Below, piece after piece: positions 10,441-21,764 of a stretch of 64,000 nt of DNA. The position numbers and the translations under genes are program-made. This stretch comes from Epiperipatus broadwayi (Eukaryota; Onychophora; Udeonychophora; Euonychophora; Peripatidae): positions 62,001 through 126,000 of the forward strand of contig JAQFVV010006215.1 of assembly GCA_028023455.1 (NCBI GenBank), read 5' to 3'. Position 1 is the first letter of the stretch; every line of letters begins with the position of its first letter. The notes beneath the pieces are model-generated. The model was not told the origin of the DNA. It worked only from the letters and a program-made list of their open reading frames with translations, and did not search any database.

Positions 10441-12339
10441 GAAGATCATATTACAATTCTAGGTTTTTTAATCAATGTATTTTTTATCTCAACTCCATGA
10501 TATTGCAATTATCCACAAATGCAGAAAGAAAGGTCATCATCTCTCACTTTCTGCGCTGACAAATAATTGTGATGACTGTTTTTAAAGTCACTATATCTGC
10601 ATTGATTTAATCCAGATGACCAAATACTTTTGCTCTCAAATAATAATAATTAGAACATCCATTCACTGGCCAATACTTGATGTATGGCCAAAATGATCGA
10701 TGTTCATGGCAACGGCAAATTGGGTTAATACAACAAGCGTAGCACAATCTCATCATAAGATATGAAATAAAAACTCTGTCTTAGATACATTTTAATATTA
10801 AGTATTTTAATTCAACGCATGCAAGACTTATTAAGGGAATATTTTAAATAAGATATGAAAGATCATTTTTTCAATCAATGATGTAGTAATAAAAACAAGA
10901 GAAGATATTGAAACATCTATTATAAACTTGAGTAATCAATAGGAACTAAATAATAGAATTAAAAGATGAGCTTTTGGCCATTTTTTAATGAGATTTTGAA
11001 TTTTCACATCCACATTCAAAAAACACTTTAAAAATACAATCTAAGCTGCATATTTTGAGATCCAAAAACAGTCTAAGGTGTTAAATTAAACTGTCTTGTC
11101 ATTAGACCAAAATGTTTCTAATGCTAATATTAAAAAAAATTAGAGAAAGACATGTACTGCTTTATTTTATACCGATTTTTGTCAAAGAATTAAAAGGATA
11201 TACAATTAGTATATAAATGAGCTGTATTAACATATGTGATGAAATAAATCACACTCTTACTTGAAAACGTAAACTTCTATATACATTTGATATAGATAAT
11301 GGAAAATATTTTGGCATTAGTGTAACATATTCAAATATTTTAAATAGCGGTTGATTGGTCAAAACTGGAAATTCTATATTAAGAAAATACTGCATTTAAT
11401 TATATTAACAGATATTTGATTAATATTCTTCATTGAAAATGAGACAAAAATTGATTCTCCCATGAATCTGTTTTATTAATGAGAATATGTTTATATCTTA
11501 ATTGTAACGGGTTTTATATTTACCCCTAAACTTATTAGATTTGTTAGTTTTTATATAAATCTAGAAAAGCTACTTGAATGTAAAAAGATTATTCACAGCA
11601 TTTGATTGATTGGATTAAAAACTGAAATTATAAATAATGATAAATATATGTGTATTAAATAGTTATTTTATATTTATGTAAAAGAATCGAAGAAGACTGC
11701 TAGTCGGTTGAAACTATCATAAATTAAATAAAGCATTGTGCCAAGTGCTTTAAGTGACATCGTTTATTTGTCAAAATATATAGTTGCTAGTCTAATATCA
11801 GATCCATATGATAATTTTAATGCATTGGCTTAGTTTCAAAAGTTTTAGGGTGTAAGAATCTCAAGTCATTAATTTAAATAATATAAAAAAAATAAAGGAC
11901 AATGATAGATATACTAAAGTCTGCTTTTCAACAAAGAAGACAACTACAAATTATTCTTAAATGAATATTGCACAATTATCTATGTTCATTCATTATTCAA
12001 GCTTATAATAGAGGGCTCTGAAGTAGACTAGTTAGAATGAATCACTGCTCTAGTATATATGTAAATGGTGAACAAATAGACATAAAATGTTTTGTTTCCT
12101 ATATAAAAACTTCTATCTTAATTATTTTTTTCAATTTTTTTTTTTTTCATCACTAATTGGAGATAATTAATTATTTAAAACAACTAAATGATATCTGATT
12201 TTTATAATAGAAGCATACAATTAAATTAGCTTTGATATTTTATTATAATTGTCAATGCAGAGCATAAATAAAATAATACCAATTGAAATATGATTTGTAA
12301 TCTTCATAACCAGTTAAAAGATGCATCACATTTATATAT
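10441..12339. other. AT-rich stretch with a 3'-end-like motif
   Basis: No gene recognised. At about 11690-11765 is GAAGAAGACTGCTAGTCGGT followed by TTGAAACTATC and AATAAAGCATTG, which recurs at 35780-35845 (see that entry). It looks like the 3' end of an unidentified element with an AATAAA signal. Confidence 0.5.
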
Positions 12340-13510
12340 ACCACTAAACATCTCATGATCACCCTTTCCTATACTTACACAAGCTGTTAAAGCAGTGACA
12401 AATTCTCTATAAAATAGTGCCACCTAGTGCAAGCCATAGTAATCAATTGATGCATGAAGATTTGTGCATAAAATCCGTATCTAGTACCTACTCTTCCAAT
12501 ATTCCCTGACTAGCTTCTAGCTTGTAGCTTCCATCAATGAGAAATCTTGCAGCCACTTTTTACCTTTTTAGTTAATTGTAGAACTATCATTCATTTGTAT
12601 AGTCATATAGATCTGAATCCAGTTTAGTATTTATAGACTTTGGTGTCTTTCATAATTATAGTTACCATCATCACTACCACTAAACATAACATCATCACCA
12701 TTTCCTATGTTTGACAAGTTATTAAAACAGTGGCAAACTCTCCATATAGCACCCAGAGCAATCCATAGTAATCAATGGATGCAAGAAGGTTTGTGCATAA
12801 AATTCCTATCTAAATACCTCATCATTCAATATTCCTAAACTTGTGTCTAGCTTGCATCTTTCATCATGGTGCCTTAGTTCATAAGATTTAGGTTCAGTGC
12901 TCTCAGATCCAACGCTCCTCACTGAAGAAAGCCACAATTGAAATTAGTCTGTGGATATTGGATGAGTAGGCACTAGATATGAATTTTATGCACAAACTTT
13001 CTTGCATCCTTAGATTACTACAGCTTGCACTGGGTAGTGCTAGTGTATGTAGAGTTTTTATTGTTTAACAATTTGTGTAAACATAGGAAATGGTAGGTAT
13101 GTGATGTTCAATGGTCTAATAGCATTCCTGCCAATGAAATGATGGTAACTATGGTTATTAAAGAGCCAATAATACCAAAATGTGAATACTGAACTAGGTT
13201 CATATCTATATGATATTAAGAGAACAAGCTTGGATTGAAAACATTACCTGTTTTCATTTTGGACTCATAGCTTTATAATTAACTAAAAAAATAAAAGGTG
13301 ACTTCTTGAGGCTTGCATTACATGTTAATATCTAGATGCACTGCTTTTAGATTCAAGGATCTTCACTGATGAAGGTGACAAGTTAGAAACTGGTCTGGGG
13401 ATATTGGATGAGTAGGCACTAGTTAAGGATTTTATGCATAAATCTTCTTTCATTTATTGATTACTACAGCTTGCACTGGGTGGCAATCATATATGGAGAG
13501 TTTGACAATA
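12340..13510. mobile_element. Foldback element FB, large composite palindrome
   Basis: FB sequence appears as two minus-oriented blocks (about 12340-12660 and 12672-12870) followed by two plus-oriented blocks (about 12875-13065 and 13066-13510), giving a near-palindrome of about 1.17 kb. Diagnostic words: AATCAATGGATGCAAGAAGG, CACTGATGAAGGTGACAAG, GGATATTGGATGAGTAGGCA. The arms have diverged visibly. No open frame. Confidence 0.7.
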
Positions 13511-13744
13511 TTTTTTATATGCTGATTTTACCGAATAAAATTAACTATTTTATACCATCTTACCTAACTTGACATGTCCATGACTTAATATCTCAAGTCT
13601 GGTTGGAATTCTTTTTAGATAGCCACACATTTTTAAGCAATAACAATATCTTTCTCAGATAGACAACACATGTGATGAGTCTAATTTGTAATGTCTTCTT
13701 TATTATTCCTCAGTAGAACAATTCTGGAGGGTTTTTTTCTTGAA

Positions 13745-15110
13745 GTTTCATATATGAAGATTTATTTACATATAATATTTGAAATTTAGACTTTTTTATA
13801 GGCCTGGAGCTTAATTGTAAATATAGGGGATTTTATCAGACTTTCAAGCACCTTTAAACTGTCCACACTATCTCATATGACTGATACACATGACCACATA
13901 CATGTAGAAATGATAAATAATCACCAATATCTGTATTTCATGCTAAATGAGCTCTGGTCCTATTATCATCTCACACACATATCAGTGTTCAGTTTATATT
14001 AAGATAGCAAATTTTCATATTTTAATGGACAGGCTTCAATCTATTACAACTCTTCAGCCATCCATACCATTGAAAATGCCCATGATGGCAAGCCCAAATC
14101 CCATGCTGATGCCAATATTATTGCCATGCCCATGTTGACCTCAAGTCACTTTGACCCATCATGTATAAGACCTTATTCATTTAAATACACAGAAGAAGGA
14201 ATATGAAGAAGGCCTGTATTTCAAATCTTACACATTAAGCCTGCATCCTGTTCATCCCTCTTCTATGTATTTAAATGGATTAGGTCCTATGCATGAGGAA
14301 TTTGAGGTCAACATGAGCATGGGAATAATATTGGTATCAGCATGGGTTTTGGGCTTTTCATCAGCAGATTTATATGGTATGGATTACTGAAGAGTTGGAG
14401 GTTGGAGTAGATTGAAGCCTGTCCATTAAAGTATGAAGATTTGCTATCTTAATATAAACTGAGCACTGAGTATATATGTGTGTGGGAGATAATAATTTGG
14501 ACCAACTGATGAGTGCTGGTTCAGCATGAAATACATATATTGGTGATTATTTATCTTTTATACATGTGTGTGGTCATGTGCATCAATGATATGGATAGTT
14601 AAAGGATGCTTGAAAGTCTGTGTTCAAATTCCCTATATTTACAATTAAGCTCCAGGTATATGAAGAATGCCTGTATTTCAAATCTTATACATTAAGCCTG
14701 CATCCTGCCCATCCCTCTTCTATGTATTTAAATGGATAAGGTCCTATACATGAGGGGTCAGAGTGACTTGAGGTCAACATGGGCTTGGCAATAATATTGG
14801 CATTAGCATGGGATTGAGGCCTTTCCATCATCTGATTTCAATGGTGTGGATGGCCAAAAAGTTGGAGATTGGAGTAGATTGAAGCCTGTCCGTTAAAGTA
14901 TGAAGATTTGCTATCTTAATATAAGCTGAGCCTTGATAATCTGGACCAACTGATGATTGCTGGTTCAGCATGAAATACATATATTGGTGATTATTTATCT
15001 TTTCTACATGTGTGTGGTCATGGGTATCAGTGGTATGAGATAGTGTGGATAGTTGAAGAGTGCTTAAAAGTCTGTGTTCAAGTCCCCTATATTTACTTCT
15101 CATATGTTAT
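13745..15110. mobile_element. Family P composite: inverted, direct, direct units
   Basis: Three units of about 430-460 bp: one minus (about 13770-14224), one plus (about 14225-14645), one plus (about 14646-15110). Shared blocks: GCCTGCATCCTG, TTGAGGTCAACATGRGC, GTAGATTGAAGCCTGTCC, AGATTTGCTATCTTAATATA, TACATGTGTGTGGTCATG, GTTCAAATCCCCTATATTTA. The first two form a large hairpin. The layout is reminiscent of Penelope elements with direct and inverted partial copies, but no RT remnant was seen. Confidence 0.7.
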
Positions 15111-15432
15111 ATTTTTTATATTTATTTATTGTAATGAAAAAATAGGAAAAACAGATCTATTTTGCATACTTTTTATAGTGTTTTTTTTATATCTACTTTG
15201 TTTCTGGACTAGAGTGATACTGTCTGTCGTATTTCTGTCCCAGACTGTTATTTATATTAGTCACTAATTTGATATAATTTTATCATGTTTAATGATTTAT
15301 TTTTTAATGATAATGAATTTACAACCTAGTTTTTATTTTTAGTTTTAGATAGCAGTTCTGCGTTCAGTCATTCATTGGACAGATGTGTTGAGAGAATTTT
15401 TAACATTTAGTTTGCCCATGATGAAAGATAAG

Positions 15433-15501
15433 TCTTTTTTTTTATGTGTGAAATGCGTTGATCAGGAAGCGAACCCGGGACAGCTGCTTGGAAGGCAGCT
15501 G
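15433..15501 (-). repeat. tRNA-Gly-type SINE, 5'-truncated
   Basis: On the minus strand: CAGCTGCCTTCCAAGCAGC (anticodon arm with loop CTTCCAA, anticodon TCC), then CCCGGGTTCGCTTCC (B box), GATCAACGC and a CACATAAAAAAAA tail. The A-box half is missing. Same family as 19241-19330 and 20708-20796. Confidence 0.8.
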
Positions 15502-16055
15502 TTTTGTTGTTATTTTCATTAGTTATAAAAATATTTTAAATATTGATAATGACAGAAAATAATTTAATTTTGCTATTAGCTTTAGTCAATCTGAAGCATA
15601 TATATGATATGATTAAGCATATGTTTTATCTTTGACTTTACTATATACTACTCATTATAAGGCATATCTTCACAATTGTTTTCACTATTTTTGAAGTTCT
15701 TTGTGGTTTGGTGCAAATAGAGTGCACACTCTGGTCAATAGATTATTTCCTATTTCATCACAACAGCATTTAAATTTCTTACAAACTAATAAGCTACTAT
15801 CATTATTCACCATTTTCTCATATGTTGGACAAGATATCAGTTAATTAAAATGCATTAAATTTTTTTTATTGAATAAAAAAAACTTTTCAGCCTTTATTGT
15901 TTGATAGTTATTGTTAAAGATAAAAACAACTCATTTTAGAAGACTCCTTTAATAAACACGTTTTTATTTGAAGCAATAAATGATTTGACAAAGAATAAAA
16001 TTATTGTAAACAAATTTATTGAAATGCTGCAAGAAAAAGCATTTAAAAATCTCTA
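15502..16055. other. AT-rich stretch, nothing recognised
   Basis: No frame or family motif that I can support. Confidence 0.4.
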
Positions 16056-16165
16056 CCTGGAATAGTCCCTATCTTCAGACTGGTTTCGAACTTTTGACTC
16101 ACATCAATGAGGCACTGGGACATTCAGATATAAGATCTTTCTTTAGCGGCACTTATCAATGAAAG
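16056..16165 (-). repeat. Family T fragment, minus strand
   Basis: The minus strand reads ATCTGAATGTCCCAGTGCCTC and then GAAACCAGTCTGAAGATAGG, matching the T core at 10340-10400. Confidence 0.65.
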
Positions 16166-16282
16166 CTTGTTAATACTATTGGTATGCTTTCTATATTACA
16201 TATATATATATATTAAATATATGAGATCATGACATCCAGACTCATCATATACCATCAGCCATCCACTCTCATATTTCATCTT

Positions 16283-16310
16283 CCACACACACACACACAC
16301 ACATATATAT
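16283..16310 (+). repeat. (CA)n(TA)n microsatellite
   Basis: About ten CA units followed by four TA/AT units. A similar (CA)n lies at 25943-25960. Confidence 0.9.
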
Positions 16311-17301
16311 AATCAGTGCTCATAATAAATTTATTTATTTTGATGTTTATTGATTTTTTTTGTTCATTTTATCTTGGAGAAATTTTTGTTTGATATTTAT
16401 TTTTTGAGTACATTTTATTTACTTGAAAAGAACACACATTTTAGGTCACACACCATTTTTCACTAATATAATATAATAAAGTAATATATAATAATATTAT
16501 AATATACTATACATTACATTACAATTTACTAAAGTTCTCAACATCTTGTACATTATTCCTGTTATTTTTTCCCCCACTAAAAACCAAACATATTTCTAAC
16601 AGATACCTGCATGGAAGGACAACCAAACATTTCTAGCATATACTCTGTTATAAAAGAAGAACACCTGGGTCAGCTAGTAAAAATGGAAGTTACCAATCAC
16701 ATTGTTTTTGCAATTTTTGCATAGAAAAATTACCTTAGGTAAGACATATTATATATCATTTTTTTCAGCATTTTGAGATGAATGTGATGAAGCTGTTTAT
16801 AAAATTGTCATTTTAACATTTAACTTTCAAAATTTAGAATTTGTGAACAAATGTAAAAACAAAGATGTTTAAAAGTGTTAAAAAAATCTTTTTCTAATTT
16901 TTTTTGAGGTAATAATTATTTTATCAGCTTTATTACATTCTTTCATATTTGCTGGTTATAAAAATGTATATACTTTTGTATTTACTATATTGAAGCAGAA
17001 TATATGTTTTAAATTATACTTATTATAATTTTTTTTTTAAAATTCAAGATGGCTACTTGGGTCTCAAAAAGTTAAAACATTAAAGAATATAGATTAACAA
17101 AAGTGTTTTCAATCACTATTTTGTAATATTTTTCAAATGAAAGTGCTTTTGAAGCAACTTACTATTTAATGTTTTAAATTAAAAGTTACTATGATATATA
17201 TAGTGTATTTAATTATTACATATATGGTTTGTGGTTTATATTGATTATATTATAAAGAAGAAAGAAACTACTTCATTATACAGATGAAAAAACATTTGCA
17301 C

Positions 17302-17303
<2 letters not shown>

Positions 17304-17353
<50 letters not shown>
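17304..17353 (+). repeat. (TA)25 microsatellite
   Basis: An uninterrupted TA dinucleotide run of about 50 bp. Confidence 0.95.
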
Positions 17354-17356
<3 letters not shown>

Positions 17357-17541
17357 TATCATTGTAATTAAATACAATATATATTCATACTAAGTGTATA
17401 TGGTATATGTATAAAGATCAACATTCATATGGAATTAAATAATCACATAATTTATAATGAACATGAAGATTATTAACATTTGAAAAGGGCACTGAACCAT
17501 ATGCGGAAAAATGCTTTTCATGTATGATTAATATATATTTA

Positions 17542-17847
17542 TATTAATTGTTTTATAATACATTAAAGATCAGCCTGTCAAGCTATTGTGCATGCGCTTT
17601 TTACGAGTGTTAATAATAAATGAATACTTTGTTTCCCAACACAAGATATAGAATTTGGGTTGGATAGAATAAGTGGATTCATTTTATTCTTTCCTAAATA
17701 CTATATCTTGTGTTGGGAGTCAAAGTATTCATTTATTATTAACATTCGTAAAAAGCGCATGCACAATAGCTTTACAGGCTGATCTTTAATGTATTACAAT
17801 TTATAAACATGCGCTATATAAAATAAATGCTTATTAATTGTTTTATA
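17542..17847. mobile_element. Hairpin element with exact 16 bp flanking repeats
   Basis: TATTAATTGTTTTATA occurs at 17542-17557 and 17832-17847. Inside, the left arm (17558-17652) and right arm (about 17699-17795) are inverted copies over about 95 bp, for example GCTATTGTGCATGCGC on the left and GCGCATGCACAATAGC on the right. The loop is about 46 bp and a single unpaired extension of about 36 bp follows the right arm. No coding. The flanking-repeat length fits target-primed retrotransposition. Confidence 0.8.
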
Positions 17848-17944
17848 TAATGTTTTTGTTGTTGTAATTATTCAAAAACCATACTCTATATAAAAGAAGA
17901 AAAGTTTTTATTATAATAATAAAACATTTTTTGTAGATGCTTTT

Positions 17945-18111
17945 ATATGTAGTGATTAAACCACTAAACACCACATGATCATCATTTTTTATGCTTGCTC
18001 GTAGCTGTTATTAGTGCCACTCAGTGCAAGCCAGAGTAATCAATGGATGCCTTCTGACACTGAGTGGCACTACTGTATGGAGAGTTTTGCCTGTTTTAAT
18101 ATGTAGTGATT
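17945..18111. mobile_element. Foldback element FB, minimal copy with exact 13 bp target duplication
   Basis: ATATGTAGTGATT flanks the element at 17945-17957 and 18099-18111. Inside are the FB left extension (AAACCACTAAACACCACATG), one arm (TAGTGCCACTCAGTGCAAGC) and the start of its inverse (CTGAGTGGCACTACTGTATG) ending GGAGAGTTTTGCCTGTTTTA. Confidence 0.8.
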
Positions 18112-18424
18112 CCTAATAATTTCTCAAATTTTTTTTTTTTCATATATTGTTGGTTTATTATTATTTTCATAATTTATGTCCTCATATTTTGTACTCTGGT
18201 AGTTAAAGATTGCATAAATAATGATGCTGATTTTGTATCACATTGGCATATAAAATATTCAAAACAGGAAAACATATACATTGACCATGCGGGAAAAATC
18301 AATGAAAAAAAAAAAGAAACAGAACATGCATGGTTATATGATCACCCAGTGGCATGCAGTGATATTAGAAAGAGGGAAAGTAATTTAATTTATTTATGAA
18401 GTAAGTTATAAATTAGTTTAGTCA
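18112..18424 (+). other. Unassigned open stretch upstream of PLE copy 2
   Basis: An open frame of about 97 codons (18106-18399) includes HWHIKYSKQENIYIDHAGKI. The IDHAG word recalls the IDFAGP segment of retroviral-type integrases, but nothing around it supports that. The first third is poly-T derived. I treat it as unassigned. Confidence 0.25.
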
Positions 18425-19230
18425 ATACTTTTTTATTTTACAAAACATATCCCCTTCTATTACATTCACAATAGAATCAGAACAAGAACAAAAATTAGCA
18501 TTCTTAGATGTTCTTGTGACAAGACTCCTTCATGATAAAATCAAAACTACAGATTATAGAAAACCCACACATACAGGGAAATATTTAACCTATATATCCA
18601 ATTACACCAGAAACATAAAACATAGAGTTATACTATTCCTATGGAACAGAACAAAAGAAGGTTGTTCAGAAACCAGTGATTTGAAAAAAGAACAAATTTA
18701 TATAGAACAAACTCTTATGAAAAATGATTATCCATCAGCTGTTATTAAGAAATTAAATAGATAACACAAAGAACCATAAAAAACAATCATTGGTCCTGTT
18801 ATGTACCCATATATGCCAAAAATAGCAGACAAATTAAGGAAAACCTGCAATCAGTATAACATCAGAATAGCTTTCCAGGGCCATACCACACTATGATGAA
18901 TTCTAACATCTACAATGCTTAAACTTGAAATGCTGAAAAGAAAATCCTGCATCTATGAAATACCATGTGAATGTGGAAGAATGTATATTGGTGAGATCTG
19001 TCATCTCAATGAGAAGTGCTTGCAAGAACATAAACTTATGATTAAAAGAGAGAAAACAGATGTATGTAAGGTATCAGACCATGTATGTGCCAGTGAACAA
19101 ATAAATGTTCAATTGGGAAAATACAAAAAATACTGGATAAAGAAAAAAAAAGTACAATGAAGAAAATTTAAAGAAGCTGCTCACATGGTAATAGCAAACA
19201 ACCCCATAAATCAATCTAGTGTGACTATAC
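18425..19230 (+). pseudogene. Penelope-like RT end and GIY-YIG endonuclease, broken
   Basis: Just before 18515 the frame reads TIESEQEQKLAFLDVLVTRL, then YRKPTHTGKYLTYISNYT, the PLE block following the RT core. EQIYIEQTLMKNDYPSA follows and a stop at 18762. A second open part (18915-19160) reads CIYEIPCECGRMYIGEICHL then LQEHKLM and SDHV, a GIY-YIG nuclease with CxC and a following His. In PLEs this nuclease nicks the target to prime reverse transcription. The catalytic RT motifs are missing through 5' truncation; frames are split. Confidence 0.85.
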
Positions 19231-19240
19231 GTAATGTATA

Positions 19241-19330
19241 GTTGGGGCCTAGCAGTTAGCATAGCTGCCTACCAAGCAGCTGGCCTGAGTTCGCTTCCCG
19301 GTCAATGCTTTGACATATATAAAAAAAAAT
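19241..19330 (+). repeat. tRNA-Gly-type SINE inserted in PLE copy 2
   Basis: GTTGGGGCCTAGCAGTTAGC (A box), GCTGCCTACCAAGCAGC (anticodon arm, loop changed from CTTCCAA to CTACCAA), GAGTTCGCTTCCCGGTCAA (B box and T arm), then TGACATATATAAAAAAAAA. Animal tRNA-Gly(TCC) has the same arm sequences. No clear target duplication was found. Confidence 0.85.
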
Positions 19331-19399
19331 TACTGTTAGGAAAAAGTGGAGGAATCAGAAGGAAACTCATAGATAAGTATATAAATTTTCTACTGATTG

Positions 19400-19480
19400 A
19401 TGCTTTTGATAAGTTGGTTAGAGTGTCACCCTAAAATCCAATATTTTAAGAATCTAAGGGTCCAGGTTTGATTTCTATGT
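19400..19480 (+). promoter_or_regulatory. tRNA-like segment in PLE copy 2 tail
   Basis: GATAAGTTGGTTAGAGTG (19408-19425) is A-box-like and TCCAGGTTTGATTTC (19461-19475) B-box-like. It is positionally equivalent to 455-560 (minus) in copy 1. Confidence 0.5.
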
Positions 19481-19670
19481 CCATACTATCACTGGATAGG
19501 CCAGCAACACCTGAAAAAGAGGGGAAAATAATACCTCTTGAACTGTTATGCATATACTAACCTGTGAGCTATTACTAGCAGTTGAATGTATTTGGAATAT
19601 TTAAAGAATGTTAAATCTTTCTAAAGACATTCAATGAATGAAGGAAATAGTCCAATATATAAATATAATC

Positions 19671-20399
19671 TTTAATTTCTTAATTTATAATGTGTAATTG
19701 TGATCATTAAGCAAATTGATTAATAAAGATTCTCTATTGACTTTAAACAATAATAATATGTTATCCAACAGCATTTTAAGCATAATTTAAAATTTTAATT
19801 AGTTCTGTAAAGAATCTTTCTGCAGATACGATAGAAAGTATAGTATAGTATTCAAATTTGTATAATCTATATATTCAAAAAGTTTATTAATGTCTTTGTT
19901 TTACAAATTATCTGAATTCTAAATATCTATTAATTCATTTTTTTACTTAGAAGAATCAAAATGTCTACCCTAAACAAACTTTAATTTCCTAGCTTGAGAA
20001 AATTCATTGCAACAGATTATGGTATTTTTTGGAAGAATCAATTCCAGAAAAAGTTAATCTGACATATTTTTAAACTATTCATTTATTTGTACGGAAAAGT
20101 TATCTAAAATTTCAAAGAAAAATTTCTTAGTTGTGTTTTTCATTAGCACCAGCGCCATCCAGCGACCTGTACAGTCGTTGATACTATTAACTTTTTTTCC
20201 AATAAAAAATACATTGATATGTTGTTTGACTTATCTCAGATATTTTCAAACAGAGCACATTTTCAAATTATTGTTTTTAAACTCAACTATTCTCAATATA
20301 CAATATTTAATCTTTCATTATATTTTGTAAAAAAAATTGAATAAAGAGAAAAAATGCAGCAAATATAGATTCAAGAAAATAACAGTTGAACTAATAATC
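19671..20399. other. AT-rich stretch, probably decayed hAT 3' end
   Basis: Nothing clearly coding. It lies downstream (minus strand) of the hAT remnant and may be its tail. Confidence 0.3.
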
Positions 20400-21235
20400 A
20401 CATGACCTTAAATCTGTTTCTTTTGTCAGAGGTTTTTAAAATAGTTTCAAACACTTACTGAATCTTCCCAGCATTGTAAAAATGTTACAATAATTCGTCC
20501 ACTATATATTCATCTTGTTATACTTACAGATGAAAATCTTTTTGTAACTTCTTTTTCTAGTTTATTAGCGAATTTTGTAAAATTACTGAAGACAAATGCT
20601 AAATCTTGAATTCTAATTGTTTTTTAAAAAAATAACTTTTCAAAAACTTGATACAAAACAAGATTTATCCTATGAGCACAATAATGACCAAAAAGAGCTT
20701 TTGAATGTTTTTTTTTTATATGTCAAAGCGTTGACCATGAAGTGAACCCGGGCCAGCTGCTTGGAAGGCAGCTATGCTAACCGCTAGGCCACCAACTCTT
20801 GACAGCTTTAGAAATGTTGTTGCTTAAAGTCCTGTGAAATGTCCAGATATTACAACTGTATATTCTATTGTGGTTAATAACTGCAGCTTATATAAATCAT
20901 CCATAAATCTTCCCATCTAAATAGTATCTAGGGATAATTAATGACTCTGAAATATTACTACTATTAGTAGTTTCAACAAATGATAAAACACTTTTAATTT
21001 CATTGTGAACATAATTAAAAAATAAACAATTATGATAGGAATTTTTAAATCATTCTGTATTTGATTAGAAAGTTCTGAAATTATGCTGGTAGAACCTAAA
21101 TCACATGACCATAGTTCATAATTATTTAACCAATGCATAATGTTAAGATAATTGCCTCTATTGCAAAAGTGAACATCTTTTCCATGATTATGAAATGCTA
21201 ATTCATGCATTACCATAATCAATTATTCTAATATT
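20400..21235 (-). pseudogene. hAT transposase remnant, DUF4371/ZMYM1-like
   Basis: Minus strand from 21225: HELAFHNHGKDVHFCNRGNY followed by LNIMHWL matches the LAFRGHxExxxSxNxGNFxEL block that opens the DUF4371 domain of ZMYM1-type hAT transposases. About 480 bp downstream, 20700-20640 reads KALFGHYCAHRINLVLYQVF, the CxAHxLNLVL block. The two blocks are in the expected order. A tRNA-Gly SINE (20708-20796) sits between them. Stops and shifts are frequent, so the gene is dead. Confidence 0.8.
20708..20796 (-). repeat. tRNA-Gly-type SINE inserted in hAT remnant
   Basis: Minus strand: GTTGGTGGCCTAGCGGTTAG (A box), GCTGCCTTCCAAGCAGC (TCC anticodon), CCCGGGTTCACTTCATGG (B box), TCAACGCTTTGACATATAAA tail. 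The T stem no longer pairs, so it is not a functional tRNA gene. The best preserved member of the family here. Confidence 0.85.
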
Positions 21236-21764
21236 TGGGGATTTTAAAAATGATTTCATTGTGAATTGCAATTATATGAAATATAAATTTTTTATATAGA
21301 TGTAAGATATGCTAAAGTATATTTAGTTATATTTGCTATTAACTGTAATGAGACTTTTGATTCCTCTTTGAAACATTAAAGAAAACAAGCAGATAAAATT
21401 CCTAATGTCTACTTCCTATATTCTTGTTATTGCAGCTATAGTTTGCTCACAAACATCCAACATGGTCAGTTTAGTGGCTTTTTACCTTTGAAATTAAGAT
21501 CAAGAAACATTGTGGACTTTCTTCTCAATTGCTTGATAGTTCTTAACTTAACTAGAATGAATGAAAGTGTGTGAAAGAACTTTATTTTAAAAAGATATTT
21601 ACAATTATCTAAAGACAAGATTAAACTATGGTTCTTAATCTCAGAAGGCTGTAAAGTTTCCAGTAAGGCAGCTATTCACAGACAAAATGAAGGGCATTGA
21701 TGTCTTATTTCAGTACCTACAATTGGATGTAAATTTTCTGTGAAGAAAGATTACATATATTGGA

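Larger units (their letters stand above)
18425..19670 (+). mobile_element. Penelope-like element, copy 2 (5'-truncated)
   Basis: Starts inside the RT domain, runs through the GIY-YIG region, and ends with the same 3' tail as copy 1 (tRNA-like segment, GGCCAGCAACACCTGAA, ATTTGGAATATTTAAA). A tRNA-Gly-type SINE interrupts it at 19241-19330. It is 5' truncated at about 18425. Confidence 0.85.

Noticed and set aside
13745-15110. Assembly artefact as the sole explanation of the inverted-direct-direct array
   Set aside because: The units differ from one another at many positions, which a simple assembly duplication would not produce, although it cannot be excluded without reads.
18106-18399. Integrase fragment (IDHAG word)
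   Set aside because: A single five-residue word in a short frame; no zinc finger or DDE motif nearby.
20708-20796. Functional tRNA-Gly gene
   Set aside because: The T stem and acceptor no longer pair, an A-run tail follows, and related truncated copies exist, so it is a SINE.
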